Assembly (NCBI RefSeq): GCF_013927005.1
Contig: NZ_CP055930.1
Span: 1,302,001 to 1,366,000 of the forward strand
Length of the DNA: 64,000 nucleotides
Origin: Enterobacter sp. RHBSTW-00175
GTDB taxonomy: Bacteria; Pseudomonadota; Gammaproteobacteria; Enterobacterales; Enterobacteriaceae
Direction of reading: 5' to 3'
Below are positions 52,299 to 60,441 of this stretch, in pieces. The position numbers and the translations under genes are program-made. Each line of letters begins with the position of its first letter. Within the stretch, counting starts at the first letter, position 1. Below the pieces are notes generated by a model, which was not told the origin of the DNA, did no database searches, and saw nothing but the letters and a program-made list of their open reading frames with translations.

Positions 52299-53348
52299 AT
52301 GAATTTCAAAACATTAAAAAATCAATCTCTCTGTGCGCTCTTCATTTCTCTGGCACTTCAGGCGGGCCCCGCCTTTGCAAAGGACTTCTCAGAGGATCGG
52401 TTCGCCTCCCAACCGCTGGGGCACGGCGTTTACGAGCTGGCTTATGATGCTGGTCAAAAAGCAGTTTATGCCGCGTCCGCCCCCTCTTTCGATAAGGACA
52501 AAACGACCGGGGACGTTTTTCAGCTCGCCGCTGACTCCCTGAAAATGAACACGCGGATCGCCACCCAGCGCCGCCCTTTTGCCGTCTCACTGGATGAGCA
52601 AAATTATATTCTCTGGTTGGGTAATGCGCTGGATGGCTCCGTTTCCCTGCTGGACACCCGCACCCACAAAGAACTGAAAACCCTCCAGCTCGCCGATTCA
52701 GAGAATCAGGCCCATGTCCGTGAAGTGGTTCTCGACAAGAAACATCAGCGGCTCTACGTCTCTGGTATTGGCAGTGAAGGCAAAGGCACGCTGTGGGTTG
52801 TCGACACGCAAAACCAGAAGCTTGCGCATACCCTGAAAGGGATGGATCCGGTCGGCTTTGCCGTTGATGAGGCAGGCAACAAGGTTTACGCCGTGACCGG
52901 AAAAGGCGAGCTGATCACCCTGGATGGCAAAACCTCTCAGGCAATCTCCCGCGTGAAGGTCGATCCGTCTGAGCCTAACCATTACTTCCTCAACATCGCG
53001 CTGAACGCCGCCAAAGGGGTGGGTTTTATCACCGATAGCAACACCAGGGACGTATTGGTTGTTCAGCTCGATTCCGGCAAGATCCTTCACCGGGTTCCAA
53101 CGCCGAACTCCATTGCCGCCGTCTACAACCCGGCGCGCAACGAAGTGTACGTCACCCACCGCAATGCACGTCAGATTAGCGTTATCGATACCGACACCTA
53201 CAGCCTGAAACACACCGTCAAAACGGCCGCCATGCCAAACAGCATGGCGCTTTCTCCTGACGGCAAAACGCTGTTTGTCAGCGTAAAGCAGGATGAAAAA
53301 GCCACCCAGGCTGACTATGTGCTCAAACTCGATTTAACCCAATTCTGA
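52299..53348 (+). CDS. YncE-like seven-bladed beta-propeller, periplasmic
   Basis: A 349-residue protein, close in length to E. coli YncE (353). It has a signal peptide (cut after Ala-Phe-Ala) and repeating propeller blades, for example the VVDTQNQKLAHTLKG, VIDTDTYSLKHTVK and MALSPDGKTLFVSV units of the 40-residue YVTN type. It should sit in the periplasm. It is the first gene of a two-gene unit with a TonB receptor 10 bp downstream, behind a Fur box. E. coli pairs YncE with the TonB receptor YncD; this is a similar pair in another place. It may help bind or shuttle the receptor's cargo. Its precise role is not known. Confidence 0.85.
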   Translation: MNFKTLKNQSLCALFISLALQAGPAFAKDFSEDRFASQPLGHGVYELAYDAGQKAVYAASAPSFDKDKTTGDVFQLAADSLKMNTRIATQRRPFAVSLDEQNYILWLGNALDGSVSLLDTRTHKELKTLQLADSENQAHVREVVLDKKHQRLYVSGIGSEGKGTLWVVDTQNQKLAHTLKGMDPVGFAVDEAGNKVYAVTGKGELITLDGKTSQAISRVKVDPSEPNHYFLNIALNAAKGVGFITDSNTRDVLVVQLDSGKILHRVPTPNSIAAVYNPARNEVYVTHRNARQISVIDTDTYSLKHTVKTAAMPNSMALSPDGKTLFVSVKQDEKATQADYVLKLDLTQF

Positions 53349-53358
53349 GGATTGCTTT

Positions 53359-55356
53359 GTGATTAACCAGACACGTACGGCGCTGGCGATTTCGCTCGCC
53401 CTCGCCAGCCTTCCTGCGGCCGTTTTCGCCGAGGAGACAACACCCGCTAATGAAGATCAGATTGTGGTCACCGCCACCGGTTTCGCTCAGGAGCGCCGCG
53501 AAGCACCGGCGACCATCTCCGTTGTCGGCGAGAAAGAGCTGAACACCCGTTCGAACCAGAATGTGACTGAAGCGTTGCGTGAGATGCCCGGTGTATTAGT
53601 GGGGAACGGTAACGGGAGCCTTGCCACCGGTGATGTGCAGATGCGCGGCATGGACTCCACGTATACCTCCTATATGGTCAACGGCATCAAACAAGGAACC
53701 CGCGAGTCCCGCCCTTACGGCCACCATATCGGTACCGAAGCAGCATTCCTGCCACCGCTTGCGGCTATCGAACGCATAGAGGTGATCCGTGGGCCGATGT
53801 CCTCCCTGTATGGTTCAGACTCCATTGGCGGCGTGGTGAACGTCATCACCAAAAAAGGCTACAACCTGGATAAATGGACCGGGGTGCTGGAGGATAACTA
53901 CTTCCTTCAGGAGAAAAGCGAGTACGGCAACACCAACCAGACCAATGCCTTTTTGATGGGGCCGGTCATTCCTGGTAAACTCGGCGTGAGCGTGGCGGCG
54001 GATTATCTTGATCGCCGTGACGATGACAGCCAGAACGATGAGCGCTTCGTTAAGCACCAGGCTGGCAACCTGGACGCCACCATTAATATGGCCCCGACCG
54101 ACACCCAGCTGTGGGATTTGAACGTCGTCAAAGGGCATCAGGTAAAATCACACAACGATAAAGCCTGGCAATGGGACTTCGACCGAGATGCCGCGTCGTT
54201 ATCCCAGCACGCGTGGTACGGCGACGACCTGGTGGAAGTAAAGAACTTCATCAGTTACGAGAGCGCCAAAACCGAATACCGCGTCCCGGGTATGAGCTCG
54301 CAGTTTATCAAACAGAAAAACTATGAAGCCAATAGCGCAAACACCTTTAATCTCGGCGATCATAAGCTGACGCTTGGGATCAACTTCACCCGCAACGAGC
54401 TGGATGATACGTTCGGCATCGCCGACAAAGAGGTTCCGGGGATCACGCCGGTCAGCGAGATCAGCCGCAACGGCTGGGCCGTGTTTGCCGAAGACGCGTG
54501 GATGATGGTGCCAGACTTCACTCTGACCACCTCGGCGCGTCTCGATCACGACAGCTACTTTGGTTACCACGTGACGCCTAAGCTCTACGGGAACTGGACC
54601 ATTGATGAAAGCTGGGCGCTGAAAGGTGGTGTATCGGCGGGGTATAAAAAACCTGACCTGCGTGAGAACAACGAAGGCTTCACCAGCGTCTATGGCTCTT
54701 ATCCTTACTCGTACATTGGGATCGGTAACGATGACCTGAAGCCAGAGCAAAGCGTTAACACCGAGCTGGGCGTCTACTGGCAGCAGGATACGCTGGCGCT
54801 GGATGCCACCGTGTTCTTCACCAAATTTAAAGACAAGATCAGCGACTACACCATCTGTACCGCAACCGCCACGCAGAAGTGTATTTACAACGGTTATGAA
54901 GCTGAAGAAGTGTCCCAGTATTTCAACGTCAGCGATGCGGAAATCTATGGTCTGGAGCTGAACGCCGACTGGCAGGTCACGCCTGGGCTGAAGGCTAACG
55001 CAAACTATACGTACACCCACAGCGAGCAAAAAAGCGGTCAGTATAAGGGAGAAGCGCTGAACGAATTCCCAGGCAGTATGGCCAACTTGTCACTGACGTG
55101 GAATGCGCTCAATGACCTGGAGCTGTGGACCACCAGCAGTTGGCGCAGTAATACGCCAAACACCGGTAAATCAACCTCAACCGAGGCCTATGCGCTGGTC
55201 GATTTAGGTGCCCGCTACCATCTCAGTAAGAGCATCACGCTGATGGCCGGGGTTTATAACCTGTTCGACGTGAACCCGATTTACAAAACGTCCTATAACC
55301 AGTCTTCCATCCTGGAAGGACGCCGCTACAACATGGGCGCTCGATTCGAGTTCTGA
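53359..55356 (+). CDS. TonB-dependent outer-membrane receptor (CirA/IreA-like)
   Basis: A 665-residue receptor with GTG start (AGGA upstream). A signal peptide ends at Val-Phe-Ala; a TonB box (DQIVVTATGF, about residues 33–42) leads to a plug domain with ALREMPGVLVG and IERIEVIRGPMSSLYGSDSIGGVVNVITKK. The barrel follows and ends in Phe. The plug is closest in appearance to the CirA/FepA/IreA catecholate group rather than the FhuA group. It is co-transcribed with the YncE-like propeller gene under a Fur box. The ligand (a ferric catecholate or other compound) is not certain. It may also serve colicins or phages as a docking site. Confidence 0.88.
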   Translation: MINQTRTALAISLALASLPAAVFAEETTPANEDQIVVTATGFAQERREAPATISVVGEKELNTRSNQNVTEALREMPGVLVGNGNGSLATGDVQMRGMDSTYTSYMVNGIKQGTRESRPYGHHIGTEAAFLPPLAAIERIEVIRGPMSSLYGSDSIGGVVNVITKKGYNLDKWTGVLEDNYFLQEKSEYGNTNQTNAFLMGPVIPGKLGVSVAADYLDRRDDDSQNDERFVKHQAGNLDATINMAPTDTQLWDLNVVKGHQVKSHNDKAWQWDFDRDAASLSQHAWYGDDLVEVKNFISYESAKTEYRVPGMSSQFIKQKNYEANSANTFNLGDHKLTLGINFTRNELDDTFGIADKEVPGITPVSEISRNGWAVFAEDAWMMVPDFTLTTSARLDHDSYFGYHVTPKLYGNWTIDESWALKGGVSAGYKKPDLRENNEGFTSVYGSYPYSYIGIGNDDLKPEQSVNTELGVYWQQDTLALDATVFFTKFKDKISDYTICTATATQKCIYNGYEAEEVSQYFNVSDAEIYGLELNADWQVTPGLKANANYTYTHSEQKSGQYKGEALNEFPGSMANLSLTWNALNDLELWTTSSWRSNTPNTGKSTSTEAYALVDLGARYHLSKSITLMAGVYNLFDVNPIYKTSYNQSSILEGRRYNMGARFEF

Positions 55357-55362
55357 TAGTGA

Positions 55363-55383
55363 CGCCGGAGCCTGAGGCTCCGG
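55363..55383. terminator. Hairpin between receptor gene and mug
   Basis: GCCGGAGCC TGA GGCTCCGGC is a perfect 9-bp stem with a 3-nt loop lying between two convergent genes. No T-run follows on either strand, so termination is likely but not proven. Confidence 0.55.
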
Positions 55384-55386
55384 CAG

Positions 55387-55893
55387 TTACAGTCCGCGCA
55401 CAACCAACGCTTCATCAAGTTCGCGATACGCCTCAACCAACTTATCCAGCGTCGCCCTGTTCAACCCACTCGGGTTTGGCAACACCCACATCTGCGTAAC
55501 GCCGATAGTGATGCGTTGTTTACCCCACTGTGTTCCGCGCTGGCTAAATGCCTGCTCATAAGCCTGCTTACCGAGGATCGCCAGCGCCGCTGGCTGGTAG
55601 TCTTCAATCTTTTTAATCAGTTCACGCCCGCCACTGCGCAGTTCGTGCAGATTCACTTCGGTTGCCTGTACCGTTGGCCGCTCGACCAGCATGGTTATCC
55701 CGCAACGCGTATCCAGCAGATGCTGTTCCTCTTCAGGCTTCAGCAACCTGTCGGTAAACCCCGCCTGATGAATAACCTTCCAGAAGCGATTGCCCGGGTG
55801 GGCAAAGTGAAAACCGGTGTGCGCCGAGGACTTACCGGGGTTAATACCGCAGAACACCACCCGCAGGCCAGGGGCAAGAATATCGTTGATCAT
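55387..55893 (-). CDS. mug: G/U mismatch-specific DNA glycosylase
   Basis: A 168-residue enzyme, the same length as E. coli Mug, taking the ATG at 55893 (MINDILAPG). The catalytic GINPG motif (Gly-Ile-Asn-Pro-Gly, with Asn as in Mug), HPGNRFW and the late [10 protein letters not shown] loop are present. It removes uracil and ethenocytosine opposite guanine. Position between rpoD and ileX is conserved. Confidence 0.97.
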   Translation of the reverse strand: MINDILAPGLRVVFCGINPGKSSAHTGFHFAHPGNRFWKVIHQAGFTDRLLKPEEEQHLLDTRCGITMLVERPTVQATEVNLHELRSGGRELIKKIEDYQPAALAILGKQAYEQAFSQRGTQWGKQRITIGVTQMWVLPNPSGLNRATLDKLVEAYRELDEALVVRGL

Positions 55894-56002
55894 ATTTACT
55901 CCCGATCGATACATCATCGTGGAAGTATAAAGGATTGATTATGCGTTGTTTATAAAAACAGCAGGCAGGTGCGAATGGCTGGATTGCTGCGGGGAGTTAC
56001 TT

Positions 56003-56008
56003 TATAAT
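56003..56008 (+). promoter_or_regulatory. -10 element of ileX promoter
   Basis: TATAAT ends 10 nt before the mature tRNA 5' end, followed by the GC-rich stretch ACCGCC typical of stringently controlled tRNA promoters. The -35 box is not clear. Confidence 0.55.
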
Positions 56009-56018
56009 TCACCGCCAC

Positions 56019-56094
56019 GGCCCCTTAGCTCAGTGGTTAGAGCAGGCGACTCATAATCGCTTGGTCGCTGGTTCAAGTCCAGCAGGGGCCACCA
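56019..56094 (+). tRNA. ileX: tRNA-Ile2 (anticodon CAT, lysidine-modified)
   Basis: A 76-nt tRNA with acceptor stem GGCCCCT/AGGGGCC, D loop, anticodon stem GGCGA/TCGCT, anticodon CAT at 56052–56054, TTCAAGTC T loop and encoded CCA end. The sequence and place next to mug are those of E. coli ileX, whose C34 is changed to lysidine by TilS to read AUA. It marks the left end of the genomic island; tRNA 3' ends are frequent integration sites. Confidence 0.95.
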
Positions 56095-56104
56095 AATAAA
56101 ACAA

Positions 56105-56137
56105 GGAGTTAGATGAGAAATCGTCTGACTCCTTTTT
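56105..56137 (+). terminator. Terminator after ileX
   Basis: GGAGTTAGATGA, GAAA loop and TCGTCTGACTCC form a 12-bp stem (with G·T pairs) followed by TTTTT. Confidence 0.85.
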
Positions 56138-56152
56138 CGTTTTATACGAATC

Positions 56153-56175
56153 GGGTCAGGTAATGGGTCAGGTAA
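56153..56175. repeat. Tandem 11-nt direct repeat near island end
   Basis: GGGTCAGGTAA occurs at 56153–56163 and 56165–56175, just downstream of ileX and before the first island gene. It may be a recombinase arm site or an integrase gene remnant left after loss of the integrase. This is an inference. Confidence 0.4.
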
Positions 56176-56196
56176 GGAATTGCCTCCCTGCCCTCT

Positions 56197-57030
56197 TCAT
56201 CCCGCTGCCAGCATCCCCGGATAGTGCTTCGCCACGATATCATTCATCTTTTCTGTCAGATCGCACCGTTTAAAAGTGATGTGTGCGGTTCCCTTTTGGA
56301 AGTAACGGATACTGAAAAAATCATCTTCGTAAACATCCTTTGAAGGGTTGTCCCGAATATGCTCCATCAACCGTGTAGTGACATCACCACGGTTGTCGGG
56401 TATCGGTTTACCATCGAGCAGAAACAGCATTCTCTCCATGTCCGCTAGTTGATCCCGCCGCCAGCCCCAGTTCAGACTAAATCCCCAGCGATTATGACTT
56501 ACCAGATTATTGATGATGATCTTCTTACCGAAGCTGCAGGGACTATTGGTTTTGTAATCCCACGACAGCCCTTTGAAGACATTGATAATGCCACGCTCAA
56601 ATACATCCATTTTGTTCAGATGTAGCTGCTCAAAAGTACTGAGGATATTCACCTCACAGATAGCAGGAAGATCGCCCTCCTCCAGGTTCTTGTGCCACTG
56701 GTCGCGAGCCTGCGCATCCATCAAGGCCATCATGCCGGACTTCAGCATCAAATCGCGCCAGATACTGCGGTCAATATTGCGGGTGATGGCAGGCATCGCT
56801 TTATCAACCTTCTCAGTCAGCCAGCTATCGTAACGGTGCCCGGCTTTCATCGCCCAGTCTTGCGCTGTACCCCCGCCAATTTCTGAGGTTAACCGTGAAA
56901 TGGCATCAAGCTGCTGAATGAGTTGTTCTATCTGTTTCAGTGCGGTATCACGGCCAGTGACCACACGTTCAATATTGGTTGAAAGGATAAGTTCGTTGTG
57001 ATCTGTTAACACGTCGGGTTCTGTTTGCAT
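56197..57030 (-). CDS. DUF4942 domain protein
   Basis: A 277-residue soluble protein of the DUF4942 family, common in CP4-type islands next to the CbtA/CbeA toxin-antitoxin genes. The N-terminal half is helical and charged; the C-terminal half has the SLNWGWRRDQLADMERMLFLLDGKP region and a FSIRYFQKGTAHITFK strand pair. The molecular role is unknown. It is the last gene of the radC-cbeA-cbtA minus-strand group and 113 bp from cbtA. Confidence 0.82.
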   Translation of the reverse strand: MQTEPDVLTDHNELILSTNIERVVTGRDTALKQIEQLIQQLDAISRLTSEIGGGTAQDWAMKAGHRYDSWLTEKVDKAMPAITRNIDRSIWRDLMLKSGMMALMDAQARDQWHKNLEEGDLPAICEVNILSTFEQLHLNKMDVFERGIINVFKGLSWDYKTNSPCSFGKKIIINNLVSHNRWGFSLNWGWRRDQLADMERMLFLLDGKPIPDNRGDVTTRLMEHIRDNPSKDVYEDDFFSIRYFQKGTAHITFKRCDLTEKMNDIVAKHYPGMLAAG

Positions 57031-57143
57031 CGTTAATCGTCCGTAAAAGCAAACACGCCTGCCGAAAGTGGCAGGCGCATTATGCGATGAATAAAAAGGG
57101 TGGAAAGCGCAGAGATAAAAATCAGGAATGAGGCTCGAAGAAT

Positions 57144-57464
57144 TTAAGTATTTATTAATCCGGTAGCTCGTCTGGCTCGGAGAATATCGGTAGCGGTCAG
57201 GAATGGCGTCTGCTCCTGCCAGGTGAATCCTTTGCGGTCAGTACGCACCAACTCATAACGTTCCACTAAGAAATTCACCGCATCAGCCAATGTTATTCCC
57301 GCTTCGATATGCTCCTGGATGGCAGCGTCATCATGGAATGGCGTGTCGTTAAGCGTCAGGCCGTAATGGTGCTCCAGCAGATACGTTAACAATTGCTGCC
57401 ACACCTGTACGGGCGACAGGCGTGACGAAACCGGCACCGTGGCCGGTACAGATGAAATGTGCAT
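57144..57464 (-). CDS. cbtA: CbtA/YeeV-family toxin (type IV toxin–antitoxin)
   Basis: A 106-residue protein with the CbtA core: [35 protein letters not shown] start, [26 protein letters not shown], and [11 protein letters not shown] at the end. It stops soon after that motif, so it lacks the C-terminal tail of E. coli CbtA (about 124 residues). CbtA-type toxins bind MreB and FtsZ and block cell shape and division. It lies 67 bp after the CbeA gene, as in the CP4 islands. Whether the shorter tail affects toxicity is not known. Confidence 0.88.
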   Translation of the reverse strand: MHISSVPATVPVSSRLSPVQVWQQLLTYLLEHHYGLTLNDTPFHDDAAIQEHIEAGITLADAVNFLVERYELVRTDRKGFTWQEQTPFLTATDILRARRATGLINT

Positions 57465-57531
57465 GTGTTGAGTCTCTTAAGAAAAGGAACGGAAGATTTG
57501 AAGGTTTACAAAGCTGAGATGATGCTGAAGA

Positions 57532-57870
57532 TCAGTCCTTAACCTGATTTGAGGGATAAATTGCGATATACACATACCCATGACTGCCCAACGTATCGGC
57601 TTCACAGGTTAGCCCGTTACGGTACAGCGTGACGCAGTGCGCGCACCGGGGATTCAGCTCACCGGAGAGCAGCATCAATTCCAGATGCGCTACAAAATGC
57701 GGAAAGGATTGATCCAGATCTCGGGCCTGCATCTCGCTGAATGTGCCAGTGAATCCTGCCCGCTCTGCCAGAAAATGAAGACGATGACCTTCCTGCACCA
57801 GCCGGGCTCCAAAGCACAGTGTGATATCTCTTTTAAGACCCCAGGTCTGGATAGTGTCTTTATTCATCAT
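57532..57870 (-). CDS. cbeA: CbeA/YeeU-family antitoxin
   Basis: A 112-residue protein with the family's TPCFGARLVQEG-like segment (here ITLCFGARLVQEGHRLHFLAERAG), LDQSFPHFVAHLELMLLSGELNPR and CEADTLGSHGYVYIAIYP. CbeA counters CbtA not by binding the toxin but by stabilising MreB and FtsZ polymers. The start at 57870 has AGGA upstream; an adjacent ATG at 57867 is an alternative, and the frame extends into radC without good start signals. It sits between radC and cbtA. Confidence 0.9.
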   Translation of the reverse strand: MMNKDTIQTWGLKRDITLCFGARLVQEGHRLHFLAERAGFTGTFSEMQARDLDQSFPHFVAHLELMLLSGELNPRCAHCVTLYRNGLTCEADTLGSHGYVYIAIYPSNQVKD

Positions 57871-57880
57871 TTTATTCCTG

Positions 57881-58360
57881 TTAAAGAAGGCCATGTTCGG
57901 CGAAGGAGAATATCTGCCTGCTACCGACAATCAGGTGGTCGGGCACGCGAATTTCCACCAGCATCAGCGCCTGTACCAGTCGCTGAGTGACAGCCTTGTC
58001 TGCCTGGCTCGGGACAACCTCCCCGGACGGGTGATTGTGGGCAAATATCACTGCCGCCGCATTAAAGTACAGCGCACGTTTTACCACCTCACGGGGATGG
58101 ACTTCGGTGTGACTGAGTGTGCCGGTGAACAGCGTTTCGTGGGCAAGCAGCTGGTTCTGGTTGTTGAGATACAGCACGACAAACTCCTCCCGCTCAAGGG
58201 TGCCCATCTTCAGCCTAAGCCAGTCGCGGGCAGCCTGTGTGGAGGTGAATGCAACACCTGGTTCGCGCAGATGCTGGTCAAGCAGATTGAGGGCACGTTT
58301 GATGGTGCGCAGTGAGGTCAATGGCAGTTCCGGTGTAAACAGAGTGAGTTGTTTTTCCAT
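57881..58360 (-). CDS. RadC-family (JAB domain) protein, YfjY-like
   Basis: A 159-residue RadC/JAB protein with the metal motif in FAHNHPSGEVVPSQAD (about residues 110–125) and the HETLFTGTL segment. It is a short island form without the N-terminal helix-hairpin-helix region of chromosomal RadC. The biochemical role of such proteins is unsettled; they travel with the CbeA/CbtA pair. It is the first surviving gene of this minus-strand block. It lies 10 bp before cbeA. Confidence 0.9.
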   Translation of the reverse strand: MEKQLTLFTPELPLTSLRTIKRALNLLDQHLREPGVAFTSTQAARDWLRLKMGTLEREEFVVLYLNNQNQLLAHETLFTGTLSHTEVHPREVVKRALYFNAAAVIFAHNHPSGEVVPSQADKAVTQRLVQALMLVEIRVPDHLIVGSRQIFSFAEHGLL

Positions 58361-58517
58361 GGCAGAACTCCTTAATCAAAGGTAGTAAGGATGGCACTGG
58401 ATTCGGTACGGCAGACGTAATGTCTGTATTCGAGCAGGCAGATGGCAATATGAGTGCAAAATGCATGAGGAAACAGAGTCAATAATGACCCAGTGGTTCA
58501 TACCCAATCACAGTGTT

Positions 58518-58556
58518 AAAAATAAAAAATCCCGCAATCCAATGAGGATGCGGGAG
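58518..58556 (-). terminator. Orphan minus-strand terminator
   Basis: On the minus strand TCCCGCATCC, a short loop, GGATTGCGGGA (one bulge) is followed by TTTTTTA. It would end a transcript coming from the right, but no intact minus-strand gene is present there, only the remnant at 58618–58734. Confidence 0.8.
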
Positions 58557-58617
58557 GATGCAAGGGGATAATATCTATCTGAAAAAGTTTAGAAAAATGG
58601 ATTTTTCCCGAGACCTA

Positions 58618-58734
58618 TTATGAAATTTTTTCGATCAGATACTTCTCGGATATGATCGTCTGCTGAGTGCCTGCAGGAATTAAGGTGACATCGAGCCTGC
58701 ATGTGGACACAGGTGGAGCGGCGAGGTAATGTCT
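58618..58734 (-). pseudogene. Possible C-terminal remnant of a lost gene
   Basis: On the minus strand an open frame of 38 codons, with no start codon or ribosome site, ends at a TAA (58618–58620). It reads HYLAAPPVSTCRLDVTLIPA and then ends in TIISEKYLIEKIS. The composition resembles a real protein end and a terminator follows about 60 nt later. I read it as the surviving 3' end of a gene replaced by the neighbouring OLD/UvrD cassette. A chance frame of this length is possible. Confidence 0.35.
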
Positions 58735-58782
58735 TTAAGGAATCATTTAGCTATTATTTGACAGTATCTTGAGGGACTTAGA

Positions 58783-60441
58783 GTGCGCGTTAAATCGATT
58801 AAGCTTACCAATTTCAAGAAATTCAAAGATGAACATCTTGAGTTCAACGATGACGTAAATATCTTTGTAGGTGATAACAACGCCGGTAAAAGTACGATTC
58901 TGGAAGCCTTGGAGATGGTTCTTAATTACAACTATCGTGGCCGTCCCTTCAACACCGAGTTAACACCAGACATTTTTAACAAGGATGCAGTCCAGCAATT
59001 CTTGGCTTCTGACAAGTCAGCCAAGCATCTGCCTAGCTTGACGATTGAGGCATTCATCGATGGAGTGCCAGAATATCGAGGGGTGAATAACTTCCTGAAA
59101 GCCGATGCGCAGGGGATCTCGGTGCAAGTGCGCTTCGATGCTACGCTTGAGGACGTGTATGTCGACTACCTGAAGACAAACCCTAACATTACGAGTATTC
59201 CGATCGAGTTCTACAAGCTGGAGTGGTTGGATTTCGGATGGAACCCCATTAAGGCTGTAGCCAAGAAATTCAGGGCGTTGTACATCGATCCGACCCGCAT
59301 CCACCCGACTTTGGGTAAAAATCAGTACATCTCGACCATCCTGAACACTGCGTTGAACAAAGAGGAACTGGTTAAGCTGACTCTCAATTATCGCGAGAAT
59401 CAGCAGGTGTTCAACAACTCGGGTGAGGTCAAGATGGTCAACACTGGCCTAGATACAGACCACTTGATCACGGACAAAAAACTCTCCATTGCCGCGAGTA
59501 CCTTACCTGCCGGATCTATTCAAACCAGTCTTCAACTTGAGGTGGATGACGTACCTTTCCAGTTCATCGGCAAGGGTGAACAGAGTAATGTGCAGATCAA
59601 ACTCGCAATTCAGAACAAATCGAAGGATATCGATTTGGTGATGATGGAGGAGCCCGAAAACCACCTTTCGCACACTAACCTTAATAAGCTGGTGCACTAC
59701 ATCGAGAGGCAGCGGGGCACCAAACAGCTCTTCCTTACAACTCACAGCTCGTATGTGCTCAATAAGCTGAGCATTGATAAAATCTGCCTTGTCCAGACGG
59801 GATATAAGCGCCTTCATAAGCTTGATCCTGCAGTCGTCAAAACCCTTAAGCGATTGCCGGGCTATGATACCTTGCGTGTGGCATTGTCGCGCAATGTGAT
59901 CTTGGTAGAGGGACCGTCGGACGAGCTGGTACTCAAGAAGATCTACCTTCGCAAACATGGTCGACTGCCGGAGCAAGATGGAATCGATATCATTGTGGTG
60001 CGCGGAGTCGGGTTCGATACTTTCATCTCAGTGGGCATGGAGATTGGTACCAGTATCAACGTGCTCCGGGATAACGATGGAGCCTATGATGAGAACGTCG
60101 TGAAGGCCCGTGAGGCCTATGCGGCCTATCCCAATATCAAGCTCATCTCCTCTGAGAATGATGAAGAGTTTTCGCTTGAGCCCGCGATGATTTATGCCAA
60201 TGCAATCGACCTAAAAACGCTGAATGCTTTCGCTGAGGAGGTGTTATCCAAGCAGACCTACAACCTCTACAAGAAGGTTGCCGACTTGAACAAACGGCGC
60301 GAATTTCTTATCGAGTGGTTCCGAAGCGTTAAGGGAAACGGTAAGGGCGCTCGCAAGGTCGATTCGGCTATCAAGCTGTTTGATGGGAATATAGATTTCA
60401 AGTACCCGGCCTTCCTCGATGAGGTGTTCAACTTTGGCTAA
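58783..60441 (+). CDS. gajA: OLD-family ATPase/TOPRIM nuclease, GajA-like (Gabija)
   Basis: A 552-residue protein starting at GTG (GAGGG 7 nt upstream). The N-terminal ABC-type ATPase has Walker A GDNNAGKST at residues 30–38 and Walker B/Glu in VMMEEPENHLSH (about 286–296), with the THSSYVLNKL switch region shortly after. The C-terminal TOPRIM domain has Glu376 in VEGPSDE and Asp430/Asp432 in LRDNDG. This is the class 2 OLD layout, defined by pairing with a UvrD-like helicase gene, which here follows directly with an overlap. In Gabija, GajA nicks DNA when nucleotide levels fall during phage infection. Anti-phage activity of this copy is inferred; the sequence looks divergent from the Bacillus prototype. 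Confidence 0.85.
   Translation: MRVKSIKLTNFKKFKDEHLEFNDDVNIFVGDNNAGKSTILEALEMVLNYNYRGRPFNTELTPDIFNKDAVQQFLASDKSAKHLPSLTIEAFIDGVPEYRGVNNFLKADAQGISVQVRFDATLEDVYVDYLKTNPNITSIPIEFYKLEWLDFGWNPIKAVAKKFRALYIDPTRIHPTLGKNQYISTILNTALNKEELVKLTLNYRENQQVFNNSGEVKMVNTGLDTDHLITDKKLSIAASTLPAGSIQTSLQLEVDDVPFQFIGKGEQSNVQIKLAIQNKSKDIDLVMMEEPENHLSHTNLNKLVHYIERQRGTKQLFLTTHSSYVLNKLSIDKICLVQTGYKRLHKLDPAVVKTLKRLPGYDTLRVALSRNVILVEGPSDELVLKKIYLRKHGRLPEQDGIDIIVVRGVGFDTFISVGMEIGTSINVLRDNDGAYDENVVKAREAYAAYPNIKLISSENDEEFSLEPAMIYANAIDLKTLNAFAEEVLSKQTYNLYKKVADLNKRREFLIEWFRSVKGNGKGARKVDSAIKLFDGNIDFKYPAFLDEVFNFG

Larger units (their letters stand above)
58361..58782. other. Cassette boundary region before the OLD nuclease gene
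   Basis: About 420 bp without an intact gene. It contains the radC promoter side, a minus-strand terminator at 58518–58556, a likely 3' remnant of a minus-strand gene (58618–58734) and the promoter and GAGGG ribosome site of the OLD gene. No repeats marking an insertion point were seen. Confidence 0.6.

Noticed and set aside
58783..60441. Retron effector or stand-alone class 1 OLD nuclease
   Set aside because: No reverse transcriptase or ncRNA is adjacent, and the overlapping UvrD-like gene defines the class 2/Gabija arrangement.
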